64,000 nucleotides of DNA from Cercis canadensis (GCA_003255065.1 QAOA01003946.1:901272-965271); one strand, 5' to 3'; shown: positions 1-13,385, counted from the first letter of the stretch. Made by a program: numbers and translations. Notes: generated by a model not told the origin, from the sequence alone.

Positions 1-1771
1 AGGAGGATGGATCTTTTAAGGTTATGGACTTTAGGATCAATAGTCTCCTTATCATTAAGACAGCTAATAATTGAGTGAGGTTCTAGGTGATATGATCCCT
101 TAGTTCACTTTTGATTAAGATCATCATATCATTGATGTTGCTTTGATTGCTAATTAAGTGTTGGATGAAGCTATAAGCATAATATAGGCTTCAGTCTTTA
201 TGTTGGATTTTGATAGAGTAAATTGATATTTTCTTGAAAAGGTTGTGAGGAAGAAGTGGTTTATGGATAGGAGGAGGAAATGGATTCATGTTGTCTTTCT
301 TCTCATTTACCATCAATGGTGCTCCTAGGACCTTGTATAAGGTTCCATAGGTGTGATGCAATGGTATCATTTATGATATTTTCTTTTAACTCTTTATGTT
401 TGATATTTTAAGTAGCATTCTTGATACAAGGTGTATTAAGTGTTTGTTTGCATACTTTTTGGGAGCATTCATTTCAAATTTGCAAGTCTTAAGGCTCCTT
501 TGAAGGTCAAAGCTTGTGTTCCATTTGTAGTGCATTATGGAATTGACGCTGGTAGTTTGTTGTGTGTAAGACAACATCGTTAAGCTCTATTTTGAGATAT
601 TTATTGAGGCGCAAAATAAGGGTTAGAAGGAATAATACTTGAAGTAAAATTCATATTGGAGAAAATAAGCTCTTTTCATTTTAGACAGTAGTCCATTTAT
701 ACTATAATAAAACATACCCAAAAAAAAAAATAACCCTTCTAGAATAATCCTAAGCCATATAGTTATGGTATCCTCTTTGGATTTTAATTCTACCATAAGT
801 TTCCCAAAGTTACCTAAAATAACCAAGTAAAATCCCTAAAATAATACCTACGAAAATTACATAAAAGTCATCAAATGTTGGTATGCAATCATAATTGACC
901 TCCCTTAGCTGTCCAATGTCATTTATGTCAGGTATTACAATAGTTTGAAAATTCACAGTGGCTTGCTTAAGAACGCTGCTGTTTAGTCTACACGTGGAGG
1001 ATTATTTGTTGATTTCTTGGACCCAATGTTTAAGGAGCAAAAGGGAGGGTAGATTTTATGGACACGTGGCTTGTTTGCCATAATTTGGTCTCTGGATTGA
1101 GAGGAGCATAAGAATTCTCAGGAGTTAAGAGGTTTTCTTCCTTCGTTATGGGGTAAAATTGTTCAACTTGTTTTACTATGAGTTGAGCTCACATCTCCTT
1201 GTAATGGATTCTCCTTATAAAACTTTGAAAGGAACTAAGTGGCATTATTTTCATAGGTCTAGTGGCTTTTTGTTGTTTTGGTTTTATGCATTTTATTTTG
1301 CTACACAAAAGTTTGCTAGTTTTTGTCAATTTTGTTTGGAAGATTTAATTTACCTTGATGAGTTGTAATTCCTGTTTTCTTTTTCTTTACATTCATTAAA
1401 GCATTTTGTAGTTCTTATAATTTCTCATTTTTCTCTTGGTGACAGGATAGAAGCAGATGGTTTAGAATTGTAAGTTCTTTCCTGTTGTTCTTCTCTTGCA
1501 ACAGATCCTCATGTTTAATGCTGCTTATGACATGAATTAATAAAATTAGTTTTGATGTTTTAAGCATACAGTCTCTGTTTTTTTATTAGGAGTATGGTTC
1601 ATCCTCTACCTCTATACCTTTTTTCTCTCGAATGAATTCTTCTTGTCAAAAAAAAGAAAAAAAAAAAAAGATTTTGGTTTTAAATTTTTAGAGCAGTTGA
1701 TGCTTTTCATTGTAATCGATTGAGTGAAAAATAGTGACTAATCTGTGAATGATCTTATATATCATTTTCAG
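1..1771. other. Non-coding sequence upstream of the visible ASI1-like exons, probably intron with repeat-derived DNA
   Basis: No open frame here reads like a conserved protein. The stretch ends at the acceptor of the first recognisable ASI1-like exon (AG at 1770-1771). The missing 5' exons of that gene must lie either here unrecognised or, more likely, before the window. If the latter, this whole stretch is the 3' part of a long intron. It contains A/T-rich and poly-A patches (719-730, 1650-1670), as found in old interspersed repeats, but I could not assign any element family. Confidence 0.4.
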
Positions 1772-4700
1772 CCTTGGGAGGAAAGATTGAAAACTGCCCA
1801 TGATCAAGGAACACTTGTGCTGCTTCAAAACTTGAGTCCATCTTTGACTTCACAAGAGGTAGAGGTAATACTCATTTCAGATCTCTGGATTCTTATACAT
1901 CATTGCCATTCAGAATTAAAGATGATTTCTATGCATCTATGCAATTAAATAATGGAATTTTAGGCTCTTCAACTGATACAGCTTGAAGGCTTTATGGTAG
2001 ACTTCTTTGTTTGTCTCACTTTATGTTCTTGGTTGTACTTTATTCATAGTTAATGTAAAATGTGGTTATTATTTTCTTCCTTGTGTCAACTGATGTTTTC
2101 ATGCATTTCATTGTTATATTAATAACAAGATGTCTCTCTGCTGTGCTTTACTTAGTGTGCTATATGTCAGGATATAGTTTGTCATGGCTTCAAAGAAAAT
2201 TGTACTGCAAAGATGATCCAGGCAACTGCATTTTCTAGCCCTCATTCTGGTGAGACTGGAATCTTCTAGCGTATTTTCTATTTAACTGGTTAAGAACGCA
2301 TATCACATTCCCCTCCCTTGATGGATCACAAGCTTTAGATGAGTTTTCAAGAAAATAACCCTAGTTTCTTGCAATACCTTGTATACAATTGATGATGTAT
2401 GTTTAATTTGTTTATGATGTAGGTCAGGCTTTTGTTATATTTAAAACAAAGGCAGCAGCAGAGATGGTCATTAGAAAATTAGACCAAGGTTGTTTATTAT
2501 TGTCAAATGGGCGGTATGTGCACTACTCTAATCATTTAACCATATTGCGTATATCTATAGTGTTAAATATCATAAATCCTACTATGTGTGATATTAAGTG
2601 AATCTTCATCATTGACTAAATTTTTTGTTGAAAGTACTTTCCGAATATCCTATTATATAAATCATGCCCATAAAATTTCATAGAACTTAGAAATCAATTT
2701 GTGCTCCATCGATTTATCTTATATCAAAGTATAATATGCTTTTGAAAGGACAAGCAATTATCAACTTTTTTATTGTCAAGTAATCAAAAAATTTGTATGC
2801 ATAAGCAACACATTAACATCTCTTTATTTCCAGTTAGATAAATGAAAACCACATTCTGTAGAGTTTGTAAATGGTGTAAGTGTGCCTAGTCTTACACTGG
2901 TGTGAATGGATCCTAACCTTATATATATGTACATACTAAATATCTTGTATTGAGTAAATCAGATTGTCCATTTTGCTTCTATATTTGAAAAAGATGGTGA
3001 GATGAAATCAGATTGTCCTGGAAGTAGGCCTGGATGAATATAAGTATAGGTAGGATAGGAGTTTGGTGTGGTCATAAAATATTTTTTAAAGGGAAATGTT
3101 ATAAGGCTGTCATAAGGCGTGCTCATCTTTAGGGTTCTCTGTTCTTAAGTACTAACATATGACTGTAGACGGGGAAAATACTCTGGAATTTTGACTCTCA
3201 AATACTTTTGAAGTTTTAAAACATTGGGTTGGACAGTGTCGTTATTTCTGCAAAGGTCATGCATGGAATTTATGTTTTCAGCCTTAATTAGGAGATTTTG
3301 TTACAAGAAGGCATAGGTGTCTTCTTGAAAGAAAATGTAATAAATAAGTATTTCCTTGTCTTAACAGTCCGAGTCATAATATTAAGAGAGTAGTCATAGA
3401 ACCTTTCCATTTAGTAATAAATAAACCTAATGTCTATAAATAACTATATATTTATCAAGCAAATTCTGGTTTCTGATTTGAGAAGTGATATTTAAGTCAG
3501 TTATTGGAAATGTGTTAGTAGGCTTTGGACCAAGTTTCTTTCTTCTATTTTTGGCTCCATGTTCGTGCTAATGTTCTCATATGTTACTCTCCATGGCACT
3601 ATAGGTTTATAACATCCACCTTAAACTCTTACTGCTTTCCTATACCAAAAAAATACCCAACCACACCTAATTGCAACTCTAATGTGTCCACACCTTTACC
3701 TCATTACATTATAACCCTAGCAATCCCAAACCATCAATTGTGACATTGCAGCATGCACATGCCTGAAATCCTGGACACCCTTCTGCATCCCAAAATTCAA
3801 CTTCAACACCCATCATTGAACCCTTAAAAGCTAAGCCCTTTATTCAGCATTAAACCTTTTGACTGAAAACACTGGACCCTTAAATCTACTAACAGAGCTG
3901 TATTAATATGTCAATTTTACAATTGTAGCTGAGATAATAATGTAATATGCTGAGTGGCAGAGCAGATAAGGTGCTAAATATTCATAACTGTTAAACAATG
4001 AGTGGCCTATTTGAGGATAAGTTGTATGAGATTGTTTAGATATGTACAGAAGTATGTAAGTGCATTGGTGTATAAACTATAAAGAGTAAGATCTTGAGAA
4101 GAGAATCATGTGATGGATTTCAATTACTTTCAAGTGAGTGTTATTTTAACCAACCCCAGGCCGTTTAGATGAAGGCTGGAAAGTGTGGTTTATGTTATCT
4201 AATTTGAAGCTGTTTTTTATTTATTTTTTAACATAAAATATCTCATGTTATTCTATGGAAAATTCTGTCATGGAAACATATAATCGGACCTCAGTTTTTC
4301 TCATGTATTGCGACAAACATAAATTTGTAATTCAATGATGTTGAAGAAATTAAGGTTTAGGTGTTATGATACTGTTCTACTGTTGGTCAGGCATTGGATC
4401 CCTGAATAGTAACATTACTTTTCTCTAAGCCTAAATCTTTGTAATATCCCCAATTTTTGTTAAACTCATACATTGATATCGTTGAAATTGTTTGATTTGA
4501 TTACTTGGCAGTCCCCTTGTTGCAAGTATTGGACATCCTTGCTTCCCAGAAAAGAGGCCAGTATTTTATGGCCATCTTTCTGTTGAACCACTTCGAAGCC
4601 AAATGCAACGTGAGATGGTACAATCTCTAGCTGCCATTCCTAAATTCATGTTGGAAACAGTTGCCTTATATAATTAGTTAGTTATTGTTATCTGTCTTTG

Positions 4701-4969
4701 GTTGTATAGAAAGATGCTGTCTCTACTTCACATTGTTCTCAACCTAACAATATTGAATATGATATGGCCATGGAATGGTGCTTACTACAAGAAAGAGCAG
4801 ACCACTCGTGGAAAAGATTATATCAGGTATTTATATTATGGGTTATGTGTGAGAATTTATTCTTCTACTTTATTTTACTGTACATTGCTCTATAAATTTG
4901 ATGTTTTTATTCCTTTAGCGACATGGTGAGGAGTTGAGAAAGCTAAAGGCAAAGCTAAAGTCAAAATGA
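1772..4969 (+). CDS. ASI1/IBM2-like protein, C-terminal part (RRM region), 5' end outside the window
   Basis: Six exons join in frame: 1772-1864, 2171-2249, 2423-2513, 4512-4617, 4710-4826 and 4919-4969 (stop TGA). All have GT-AG borders and compatible phases. The product starts at PWEERLKTAHDQGTLVLLQN, an RRM first strand (LVLLQNL). A second RNP-like strand GQAFVIFKTKAAAEMVIRKL follows, and the tail has EYDMAMEWCLLQER and a Lys-rich end (RKLKAKLKSK). This order matches the RRM and C-terminal tail of plant ANTI-SILENCING 1 (ASI1, also called IBM2 or SG1). That nuclear protein carries a BAH domain followed by an RRM and promotes full-length transcripts of genes with heterochromatic introns. 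The BAH domain would lie upstream and is not seen. Intron 3 is about 2 kb. The family call is from remembered homology, so orthology is likely but not proven. Confidence 0.75.
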
Positions 4970-5990
4970 CTTGGTGCCCTTGCTTTTATTTGGGTAAGCT
5001 CTCCTAGCTCAAATATATTCCCTTTGTTGCATAATTCTGTAATTTAACTATACTTGACTGCTTTGACTGGATTTCATTCTGTATAGCTTCTGTGTCTTCA
5101 TTCCTACAGTGCGGATGCAAGGGAAGCTCATTTTCCAGAACAATCAAATTTTTTGGCTTTATGTTTTTGGTTTCTAGGGTACATCAAATCAAAGTTTTCC
5201 TCTTTTAGGCATATGGTAACAATCGCAGCATCCTATTTTCAGTAGTCCCTTTTTGTTAGTTTCCACTTTATCTAGTTTGTTACTCCTTAGAAAAGTTTGT
5301 AAGCTAGATCTTTTAACATGATGTCAAGACTTTTTTTTTTTTTTCAAATCTTAGAACCAATTGAGAGATTTAAAAACCAGAGTAGTTTACAGTATGAAAA
5401 TTCTTTGACCTACAAACTTTGTTCCTTAATATCTGTCTGGGATTCTTTATTTCTTTTGATGTTTTCACCTGTGTCAACTTTATTATGATTAGCAATACAC
5501 AAGAATGTTAACACTGAGCATAGTACATTATTCTTGCTATTTTGAGCAAGGGAACCTTCGGTTCGTTCAGTACATTTATGGGAATTATTCTGAACATGGA
5601 AGGATAGGTGCTATCTTCTTTGCCTCTTGAGATCTATGTTTAGGAGAAGATCATCCCTTTAATTTTGACTCTGAACACTTTTGAAATTTTTGAGCAGAAT
5701 TAATTTTTAATTGAGTCTGCATGCTATATGTAGTCTTCTAGCAATACACAAAAGCCATGGGTCTTGCTCTTGAAGCCTAAGTTTGTTTTCAATCTTTTAT
5801 TGGCAGGAAGGGAGGATTACAGTGTAATTGAGGCATGGTATGATGAACTTGGCAATTTTTTTTTGTTCAATATATTGTTTTGATGATTCCAAGGGTTGGG
5901 AGTCAGGGATATGAGCAACCTGTTGAGCATTTTATTGCCATGTACAAGTAGATTCACTGTTATTCTCGTGATGATAGATGTGTATAGTTC
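4970..5990 (+). other. Probable 3' UTR of the ASI1-like gene, possibly spliced
   Basis: Soon after the stop codon there is a good donor (GG|GTAAGC near 4993) and a plausible acceptor (CCTACAG near 5109). A second acceptor-like site lies near 5806. A 3' UTR intron is therefore possible. No coding potential is seen. The true polyadenylation site cannot be fixed from the sequence. Confidence 0.35.
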
Positions 5991-7339
5991 AGTTCATATC
6001 TTTTAGCCTTCGCTTGGAATGGGTGAAAATTAACGGAATGATTTTGGGAGGAATGAACAGTTAGGGGTGAAAGCTATATTACCTTGTTTGTAAAGCTAAA
6101 GGAAACATGGGCTGAATGAAAATGGGGAGCTCTTTAATTTCAGTTCACAAAAATCAATTACTCCAAAAGTGGGGATAAAAGTAGAACGCAAGTTTAGAGC
6201 ATTTTAAATTATATAACTATACTTCTAAAATATCATCATCTCAATTAAAGTTAGTTGTAGATGAAAATGTAATTTGAGAACTTTCTCTTCATTTTCATTT
6301 TCCTTGTCTATATTCTATTCAAACTAGGACCCCTGGTTTCCTACTATTATCTTTCCCTTCTCAATTTGCTCCCAATCAAGGGCTAAAGTTGCGATTCATC
6401 TTCCCTACCTGCACTAGAGTTAGTTGTATTTTGTGCATTTTTGTAGAGAAAATGTGGGTTTTTTGTTTTTCCCGATTCAGATGTTAACTAAATTGCCAAG
6501 GTTGTTCTGATGCTTACTAGAGTTTTGAAAACTTTTCCCCCTAATGACATGACTCAATGTGGCCATTCCAGCATCCATGCATTTGCAGCTTAAAATTTTT
6601 GACTGAATGTCTAACGGGAGAAACAAGAAAACAAAAGTAATGTGTAAGCTGATGAACTCTTTTTAACCGAGGCTCGATAGGTAATATTGATAGGATTTGT
6701 TCACCTATTAGTGTTTTTATTTCCCTTGAACCTGGTTAGAATTAGAATGCCCTGCATTTTCTATGCACTTACGCCTTTTCGACGAGTAGGTTTCCATTAT
6801 TTCACCGTTGGTTAAGCCGACCGTAAGTGTCAATTCGCATGATAGAATCTCATGGTCTTGCTAACGTTGTATTGTCTCATTGAATGATGATGTTTGCGAA
6901 CTCATTCGGACCAAAGGAACAAAAATTTAAGTATTTCTCATTGTCAAGTATAACAAGCGATCTCCAAAGAAATGAATTTTTTTTTAAAAAAAAAAAAGAG
7001 AGAAGGAAAACTGTTATTTATAATTAAAAACAAATAAACTTTATTTTAATTTCCATATTTAAAATTGACTGACACTCATGTACATTACACAAGAAAAAAG
7101 AAAGAGGGCAAGCCTTTTATGCCAGTTGAGTATGTGTTTTTGTCTTATCGTGGTTCTCATCTCTCTCATCTCTCTTTCTCATGTGCATGTTATAAAGTCC
7201 GATCATATTTCTCGTGGCAACAGAATATTACCCTTTCAGCAAAAAGAGAAGCATAGTACTTTCTTTGCATATAATAATTAAATAATACTAACTTGATTAT
7301 GAACACCGTGCATAAGATATAACTTTTTTTATCATAATT
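5991..7339. other. Intergenic, nothing recognised
   Basis: AT-rich sequence with poly-A/T runs (6968-6999). No open frame of conserved character and no RNA gene was recognised. Confidence 0.5.
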
Positions 7340-7672
7340 TCGAATTTATTTTTTTAGTATTTTTAGCTATAATTTTAGATTCGAACACAAAATCTATAAA
7401 TCCTGAAAATATCATAATATCACTTAATTATAAACTATTTAATAATTTCAAATTTATTTTCTCACACAAAAATCAGTAAAATATTCAACGACAACCAAAT
7501 TCAAANTCGAATTTATTTTTTTAGTATTTTTAGCTATAATTTTATATTTGAACACAAAATCTATAAATCCTGAAAATATCATAATATCACTTAATTATAA
7601 ACTATTTAATAATTTCAAATTTATTTTCTCACACAAAAATCAGTAAAATATTCAACGACAACCAAATTCAAA
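7340..7672. repeat. 166-bp direct duplication flanking a single N (assembly artefact)
   Basis: Copy 1 is 7340-7505, the N is at 7506, and copy 2 is 7507-7672. The copies have equal length and differ at only a couple of bases (for example TAGATTCG versus TATATTTG). This is what two alleles joined end to end across a closed gap look like. The flanking sequence is AT-rich intergenic DNA without genes. Confidence 0.85.
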
Positions 7673-8362
7673 TGCTATAGAACTGACCAAACATAATCAT
7701 TGAAACAATTATATAACTACATAAGCAGAGACGTAACTGTCCCGATAAAAAAATGCTGATTCTTAGATACGAATTTCTCTCTTCTTTTTTCCCTCTAAAC
7801 TTCTTTATAATTCTTATATGCATTGATTTTCATACATAATTTTATATATATTAGTAATATACAAAATCTGTATGTTAAAGAGCATCGATAGCACATCAAT
7901 CCCTTTATAAAAATATCTGTCTATACAAAAACAATGTGTAGTGTGCACAGTATTCTGTGGAACATAGATTTGTTCCTTTATTTTTGAAGTTTTTTTTAAT
8001 CATAAATTAAATCAAGAGATTCAAGTTACAAATTAAACAATCAAATTGAATAATACACTTTTTCTGTATTTCTTTTTTTTCGGCCAAAGAAGTTTTGACC
8101 TTGAATAAGGTGTAAGAGACAGCCTCAAGCTATTTATGTTATTTTTACTGAGATTTTATAATATTACATGAGTATGTCATATTATATTGAGGTGATAAAC
8201 ATATGTAATTTTTATATTTTATTATATATAAATATAATTTTTTTTATTTTTTAAACAAACTTAAAAATAATTGACTTGTATATATATCATTTACACATTA
8301 ATCATTCTCATGTAATATAAAATACTATATAAATACTAAAACTATCTAAAAAATCTCTTTTA

Positions 8363-8503
8363 TTTTTATAGTTGTAACATACACCCACTGTTTTGAAAAT
8401 TGGACCGGACCGGACCGACTGGTTTAACCGGTNTTTTTATAGTTGTAACATACACCCACTGTTTTGAAAATCGGACCGGACCGGACCGACTGGTTTAACC
8501 GGT
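8363..8503. repeat. 70-bp direct duplication flanking a single N (assembly artefact)
   Basis: Copy 1 is 8363-8432, the N is at 8433, and copy 2 is 8434-8503, with one visible substitution (ATTGG versus ATCGG). It falls inside the CCGGACCGG-rich repeat described separately. Confidence 0.85.
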
Positions 8504-8660
8504 CCGACCGGTACTTGATGAAGAAAACGGTTTGGTTCATACCTCTGAACTGCTGCACTGGTTAAATTGATTAAAACCAATGAAAACCGTTCGAACCTAT
8601 ACAAACTGCTAAACCAGTCCGATTTTGCGAAAATCGGATGACTTGTAAAATCTGTAAAAT
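8385..8660. repeat. CCGGACCGG/ACCGGT-rich interspersed repeat, class undetermined
   Basis: A block of short GGACCGGACCGGACC and GGTTTAACCGGTCC words, followed by AACCAGTCCGATTTTGCG, stands out as GC-rich in AT-rich surroundings. Similar blocks are scattered through many plant genomes. I cannot find clear terminal repeats or a target duplication, so the class stays open. An open frame on the minus strand here is a by-product of the repeat composition. Confidence 0.45.
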
Positions 8661-8699
8661 TAAAAGGGAAATTGCTCATGAGAGAATTTGATCCCCCAC

Positions 8700-9480
8700 C
8701 TTTATGGGGCATTTGGTAAAGTAATTTTTTTTTTATTCTCGAGAAACATCATTTATGGGAATCTTGTTCTCAGGAATATTATAATTTATGTTCAGTTGGT
8801 TGTAAACATTCCTGAGAAAGTTAGATATTCATTCCTAGGAATCTTACTTCTTCTTGTTTGGTTCAAATGCTACTTTCTTATAAATCTATGTTACTTTTTC
8901 AAAAATACCCTTATCTAAATTTGGATGAACAAAAAAAATTGATATTATATACCATTTTTATTGTGATACCCACATATAACAAGTAATATGAAAAAAAAAA
9001 AATTACACAGAAAAATAAATAATAACAAAGATTCAAATATATTTTTTACCTACATAATTTTTTACTTTTTTTGTTGACCAAAATTGGAATATAAAAATTA
9101 TACCAAATTTGATATGTTATTATTATTGATGAAAAGGATATCCAGTGGCTGGAAGTTTTTGTCTCTCTCGAGTTTGAATAGATACATCACAGTTGCTGGA
9201 CTACCGTATTTTACTGCTATTAATTATTATCAGTATCTCAGTTTGGCTATTGGAACTCTATCTTTCCCGTAAAATGTTATAGAAACATGTAAAATAACAA
9301 TTATAATATTAGATCATTTTGTACATTGCTATGAATTCTTACTTATTAGTCTATTCCAAGTAATAATTGAAGAATTCCATTAGCAAAAAAGAAAAGAAAG
9401 TAATAACTAAAGAATAGGTATGCCCATACCTACTTTTCTTTTCTTTTCTATATTATATTATATAATAATTATATAATACA
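8700..9480. repeat. AT-rich, probably degenerate TIR-element sequence
   Basis: It starts with GGGGCATTTGGTAAAG, resembling the GCATTTGGT-type ends of small plant DNA elements. It contains GGAATCTT/CCTGAGAA words that recur at 15270-15410 near an ACCAAAAACGCC end. It looks like fragments of one small non-autonomous family, but neither copy has both ends. No gene is seen. Confidence 0.3.
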
Positions 9481-9869
9481 GCCAAACAGGTGGTAACATG
9501 GATCTCAATAACCCCAACCAAAAGACTTTATAATACTCGGAGAATAACCATATCCATAATCAAAATGCAAACCATAATTATTTCACAAACATTAATCAGC
9601 ACCCAAGTAAACCATAAAAACCTGAGAACTGTATCATAAACCTCATTGGCCCCCATCTTCTTTACCATTTCGAAACCACAAATTGGGACAAAGCAAGGAA
9701 ATAAAAATAAATAACAAGAAATGAATCAAAGGAATACACCATGCATGTCTTTATTAATTTAGAAGGACAACAAAAAAAGGCACGTAGAAACAAATCATAA
9801 ATATTTTAGTACAGGAACTTCAATATCAAAACTAATCCATCTTCTTAATCACAATGACTAATGGTACTT

Positions 9870-9954
9870 TCAAGCTGCTTCTGCAAAACCTATTTGGAGA
9901 TTGCCATAGTCGAACACAGTGTGATATGCTTCCATTAATATTTCTCCAAGAATC
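9870..9954 (-). pseudogene. Terminal exon of a plant aspartic proteinase (isolated relic or last exon of an unrecognised gene)
   Basis: Read on the minus strand, an acceptor CACACAG is followed by G|ATT CTT and codons for [20 protein letters not shown], then IGFAEAA and stop TGA. This is the C-terminal exon of A1-type plant aspartic proteinases (phytepsins), which end [23 protein letters not shown]. Two normally well-kept positions differ (GD to GE, FMG to LME). No exon encoding the catalytic DTG/DSG motifs or the plant-specific insert is recognisable in 10-12 kb. An upstream frame near 10130-10200 could splice in phase to give a Trp before ILGE, but its sequence is not proteinase-like. I treat it as a gene relic. 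Confidence 0.55.
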
Positions 9955-12000
9955 CTGTGTGGATATCCAACAGAGTAGATGAATACAATAAGAAACCGAC
10001 TATTGTTTGTATACAAAAGCATGCATGCATTTTTATGTCAATAGGGTGTGATATTTTTATATATGAAACTGCATACTTAGTGTCTAGCAACACAAACAAA
10101 TAGAGAAAAAAAACTAACCAAAGTGAACATTTTAGGAACCAGGATTTTGAGCCAATATTTGTGCCACCAACTGCTCTTTGTGTACATGATTCACCACTGA
10201 CATGAAGAAATCTGTTATATTACTATCCTTACATAATATCAAACCAGCTCGAATCCTTTCTTCAGTAGTTAGACCTTGTATCAATTTCTCTCAATTTTCC
10301 CAATTCATCAATCCCAAGTTCCCAAATGACAGTTGAATATTTGTTGTGCAACATCACTTTAGTCATTCGACAGAAAAGCATGGAGAAGAAAGATTAGTAA
10401 CACATAACCCCATAATATGCTGCCCATTATGACAAAGATCAGCATGCTTAGCTTAGCTCAAATTCTTGGTTTGCTCATAATTATAAATATCTTGGCATAA
10501 AATGGAAACTAACTGGCTGTTACATATGGAAAATGGTAGTCAGAATTAAAAGGCAACATTAGTGAGATTTCTACCTAGAAAATCAAAGTTAAATTTTCCA
10601 CTTTGAAGATTCAAAGCTAGATGTGGTCCATGTGGACTATATTTCTATTCAAGAGACACAGACTCGAGAAGTTGTGCTTACAAACATTGAAAAGCCAAAT
10701 ACAAAGAAATTGTAAATGGAAGAGAATGCGACAAGAGCATATGCTCTCCAACATCTGGCCCTTTTACGTAACCTTAGCAATAAATTATGGAGAAGCATCT
10801 AACTTTGATCTAATTTTTCCCTTTCTTTCCTTCATTTCTTCAAAAGCATGGACGAGGATAGAGAAGGAATCTATGTGCATGGCTTGGCTATGGAGAAGAT
10901 TAGTAAGAGTATTTGTGGGGTGCTAAACCCATAAAAACTGCAGAAAGGTAATCCTTGAAGGATATTCACAGCATAACCCTCAAGCATATGCCCTTGGTTT
11001 ATTAGTTTAGTCTTTTCCCCAAATTTAACTTGAAGTACTTGTAATGCTAATGGAATGCTATGAGCAAATGCAGAAGCAGCCTCAAGAACTTGTCAGTAAG
11101 CAAACCAGCCCTAGGGCATCTCTTACTTGGCAGGAAGAAAATGATTTGAGTCAAGAGCATTCCATGCTATGTCCTGCCAAAGGAGAGTTGCCCTGTGACT
11201 GTTTTAGCTTGATATGTAATCTTCTACAACTTTACTCCACATTCTTAAGGAACACAGATAACTATAGAAGGAGTATGCAAGGTAATGAAATCAATGGCAT
11301 GCAAGTCCCTCTTGTTCTTTAATTGCATTCACAATATCCTCCATGTAAGGTAACATATGAATGACATCTTTTATACCACTTACTCAATCTGATTCAAGAG
11401 AAAACATTTCAAGAAATGTATTTATTGATCAGACAAAAAAAAAAAATCAACATATATATTCAGTGCAAGGCAAGACCAAGCACAACACCATAGGTAATCT
11501 GATTCAGTGGTCTTTCCTGAAATGAAGTGCACTAATGCTCCTCTTCATTCCCTTCATTATTAACAACAAATTAGGACTAATTTGAGGGACTACCTTTTTC
11601 ACTTACTAAGAAAATCAGCGGCTATTAAGTCTACTAAAGCCATGTACAAAGAATCCAATGGCTTATCAAATCCAGTGGCTTCTAACCTCGAGGAAAAATC
11701 CAATATTCACCAAAAACACCAAAAAGACTACTCAATCACATGAATCAGAGGCACGAAGCAGACACATTTTTTTTTTTCAAGTATGTAACAGAAAAAAATG
11801 ATTTGGCCATAAAAGACTAGAAAGCATTCACACACTTGGGGAATGGAGTGATTGAACCCGGGGAAGCGAGAAGCGGTGGTTGGATGTGAGGAATGGAGGC
11901 GGTGGTCGTTGAAGAGGGTCTCATGCGTCGCTGCGTTGTGGTTGCTGAAAGGGGGTCTGCGTTGTGGAGAAGGAAATGAGCATCGTGAATAGGGATTTTG
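9955..12000. other. Non-coding sequence, possible gene debris
   Basis: No frame is convincing. On the minus strand short runs look codon-like (around 10150-10290 and 11040-11350), yet stops interrupt them and no family is recognised. The segment may be the remains of the aspartic-proteinase gene or other gene fragments. Confidence 0.3.
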
Positions 12001-12004
12001 GGGA

Positions 12005-12180
12005 TAGGGTTAATAGGGATGGCAATGGGGAGGGGCAGACACTCCTCCCATCCCTATGCCCCATCTTCGACCTATATCCGGCGGGAATTTTTTAATATCC
12101 TCATCTCGCACTACTGAATTTCCATCTGCCTCGTGCCCACCCTATTTACCCATATATCCATATTTTTTTAAATATACACA
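12005..12180. repeat. GGGGATGGGC/CCCATCCC-rich plant interspersed repeat
   Basis: The block has ATGGCAATGGGGAGGGGC, then CCCATCCCTATGCCCCATC and CTATTTACCC words. It is much more GC-rich than its flanks. A related block occurs at 14655-14790 and again at 15080-15235 (GCGGGGCAAGACGGGACAAT, ACCCCAACCGGGTA). Class unknown. DNA to 13385 is AT-rich without genes and includes an (AT)n run at 12983-13001. Confidence 0.4.
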
Positions 12181-13385
12181 ATTTATAAGTTTAATTCATT
12201 GATCATAATTTTTAATTAAAATTCAAGTTTAATCAAACAAGATAATATAAATAATCTTCAAATAACATCATCAATAATTCAAGATATCCTCAAGTAACAA
12301 TAAGAAGATAAATAATATTCAAACAAAATTATAAAAATTGTTCTTAAACAATTATAAAAGCCTATAAGAAATCAGAATAAGCACAAAAGATTCCAAACAA
12401 TTAGAATAAACACAATTTATGAAGTTCTAGTGCTGGTTGAAGTTGAACCACTCTCCATATACTACAAAAAAAAAAATAATAACATTAATTAAAATTCTTT
12501 TTGGTAGCAAACTTATTAGCAATTGTAGGCATGTAGAAAAGAGACCAAGTTTCTATATACATACATATATATAACAAATGAGTGTGTATTTGGATGCTCA
12601 AATACATTTTGTTGATAAATTATCTAAGCATATCTTCAGCTTAAGCTCCACTATCAAATTTTACATTGAATTTCTATTAAATTCTCCCACAATCGTACAA
12701 TAATTTGATCCGGAGCAAGTACACATTTACTTAGTTTCCTTTTGAAAGTTCTAAGCAAACACATGACTTTCATACAATTTGAACATAATAAAAGCAAGTC
12801 TTTTTTTAACCCAAAGATATTTAAAAAGAAAACACACACGCTCAAGTCCAAACTGAACCTTCTCTAAGATATTTATTGTATTTTTTTTTTTTGATGAATT
12901 AAAGCTAGAAAAACTGTGTTATCATATTCAAAATATATTCATCAAAAACAGTATTAGTTATTCTAACTTGTATAAGATTAAAATATATATATATATATAT
13001 ACACATTTAAAAATTGAAAACATAATGAATTAATAATTGAAGTAAAGTATAACTGTGTTATTATCCTTGTATTTTCTAGCATGAAATTAGATGTTGCAAT
13101 CAAACAATTAGCAGAATTAAAAGTAAGTCATGCCACGCAGCATTTAATTCAAGAATATTACAAGCATACGACAACTAGCAACCAGGCAAGGAGTTAAAAT
13201 TAAATAGAAGACTTCTACACAGATACTTAATCAAAGAAAATATGCACCAAGCATACTGATGAGGCTGACAATATGGATGGTAGCCTGTAATACAAATTTC
13301 ACAAATTAAGCAATAAGCAAAAGTGATACAAGCAAAGGTGCAAGAAGGCCCCTCCAAAATCAGTGGGATTTTGGAACACAACATT

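Noticed and set aside
600-1000. Possible long-terminal-repeat-like sequence in the ASI1 intron
   Set aside because: Composition alone suggested it; no matching second repeat, primer site or element coding sequence was recognised.
8437-8712. 91-codon minus-strand frame
   Set aside because: It is made of the CCGGACCGG repeat and crosses an assembly duplication.
11044-11322. 92-codon plus-strand frame
   Set aside because: It shows no conserved motif and the region looks like decayed sequence on both strands.
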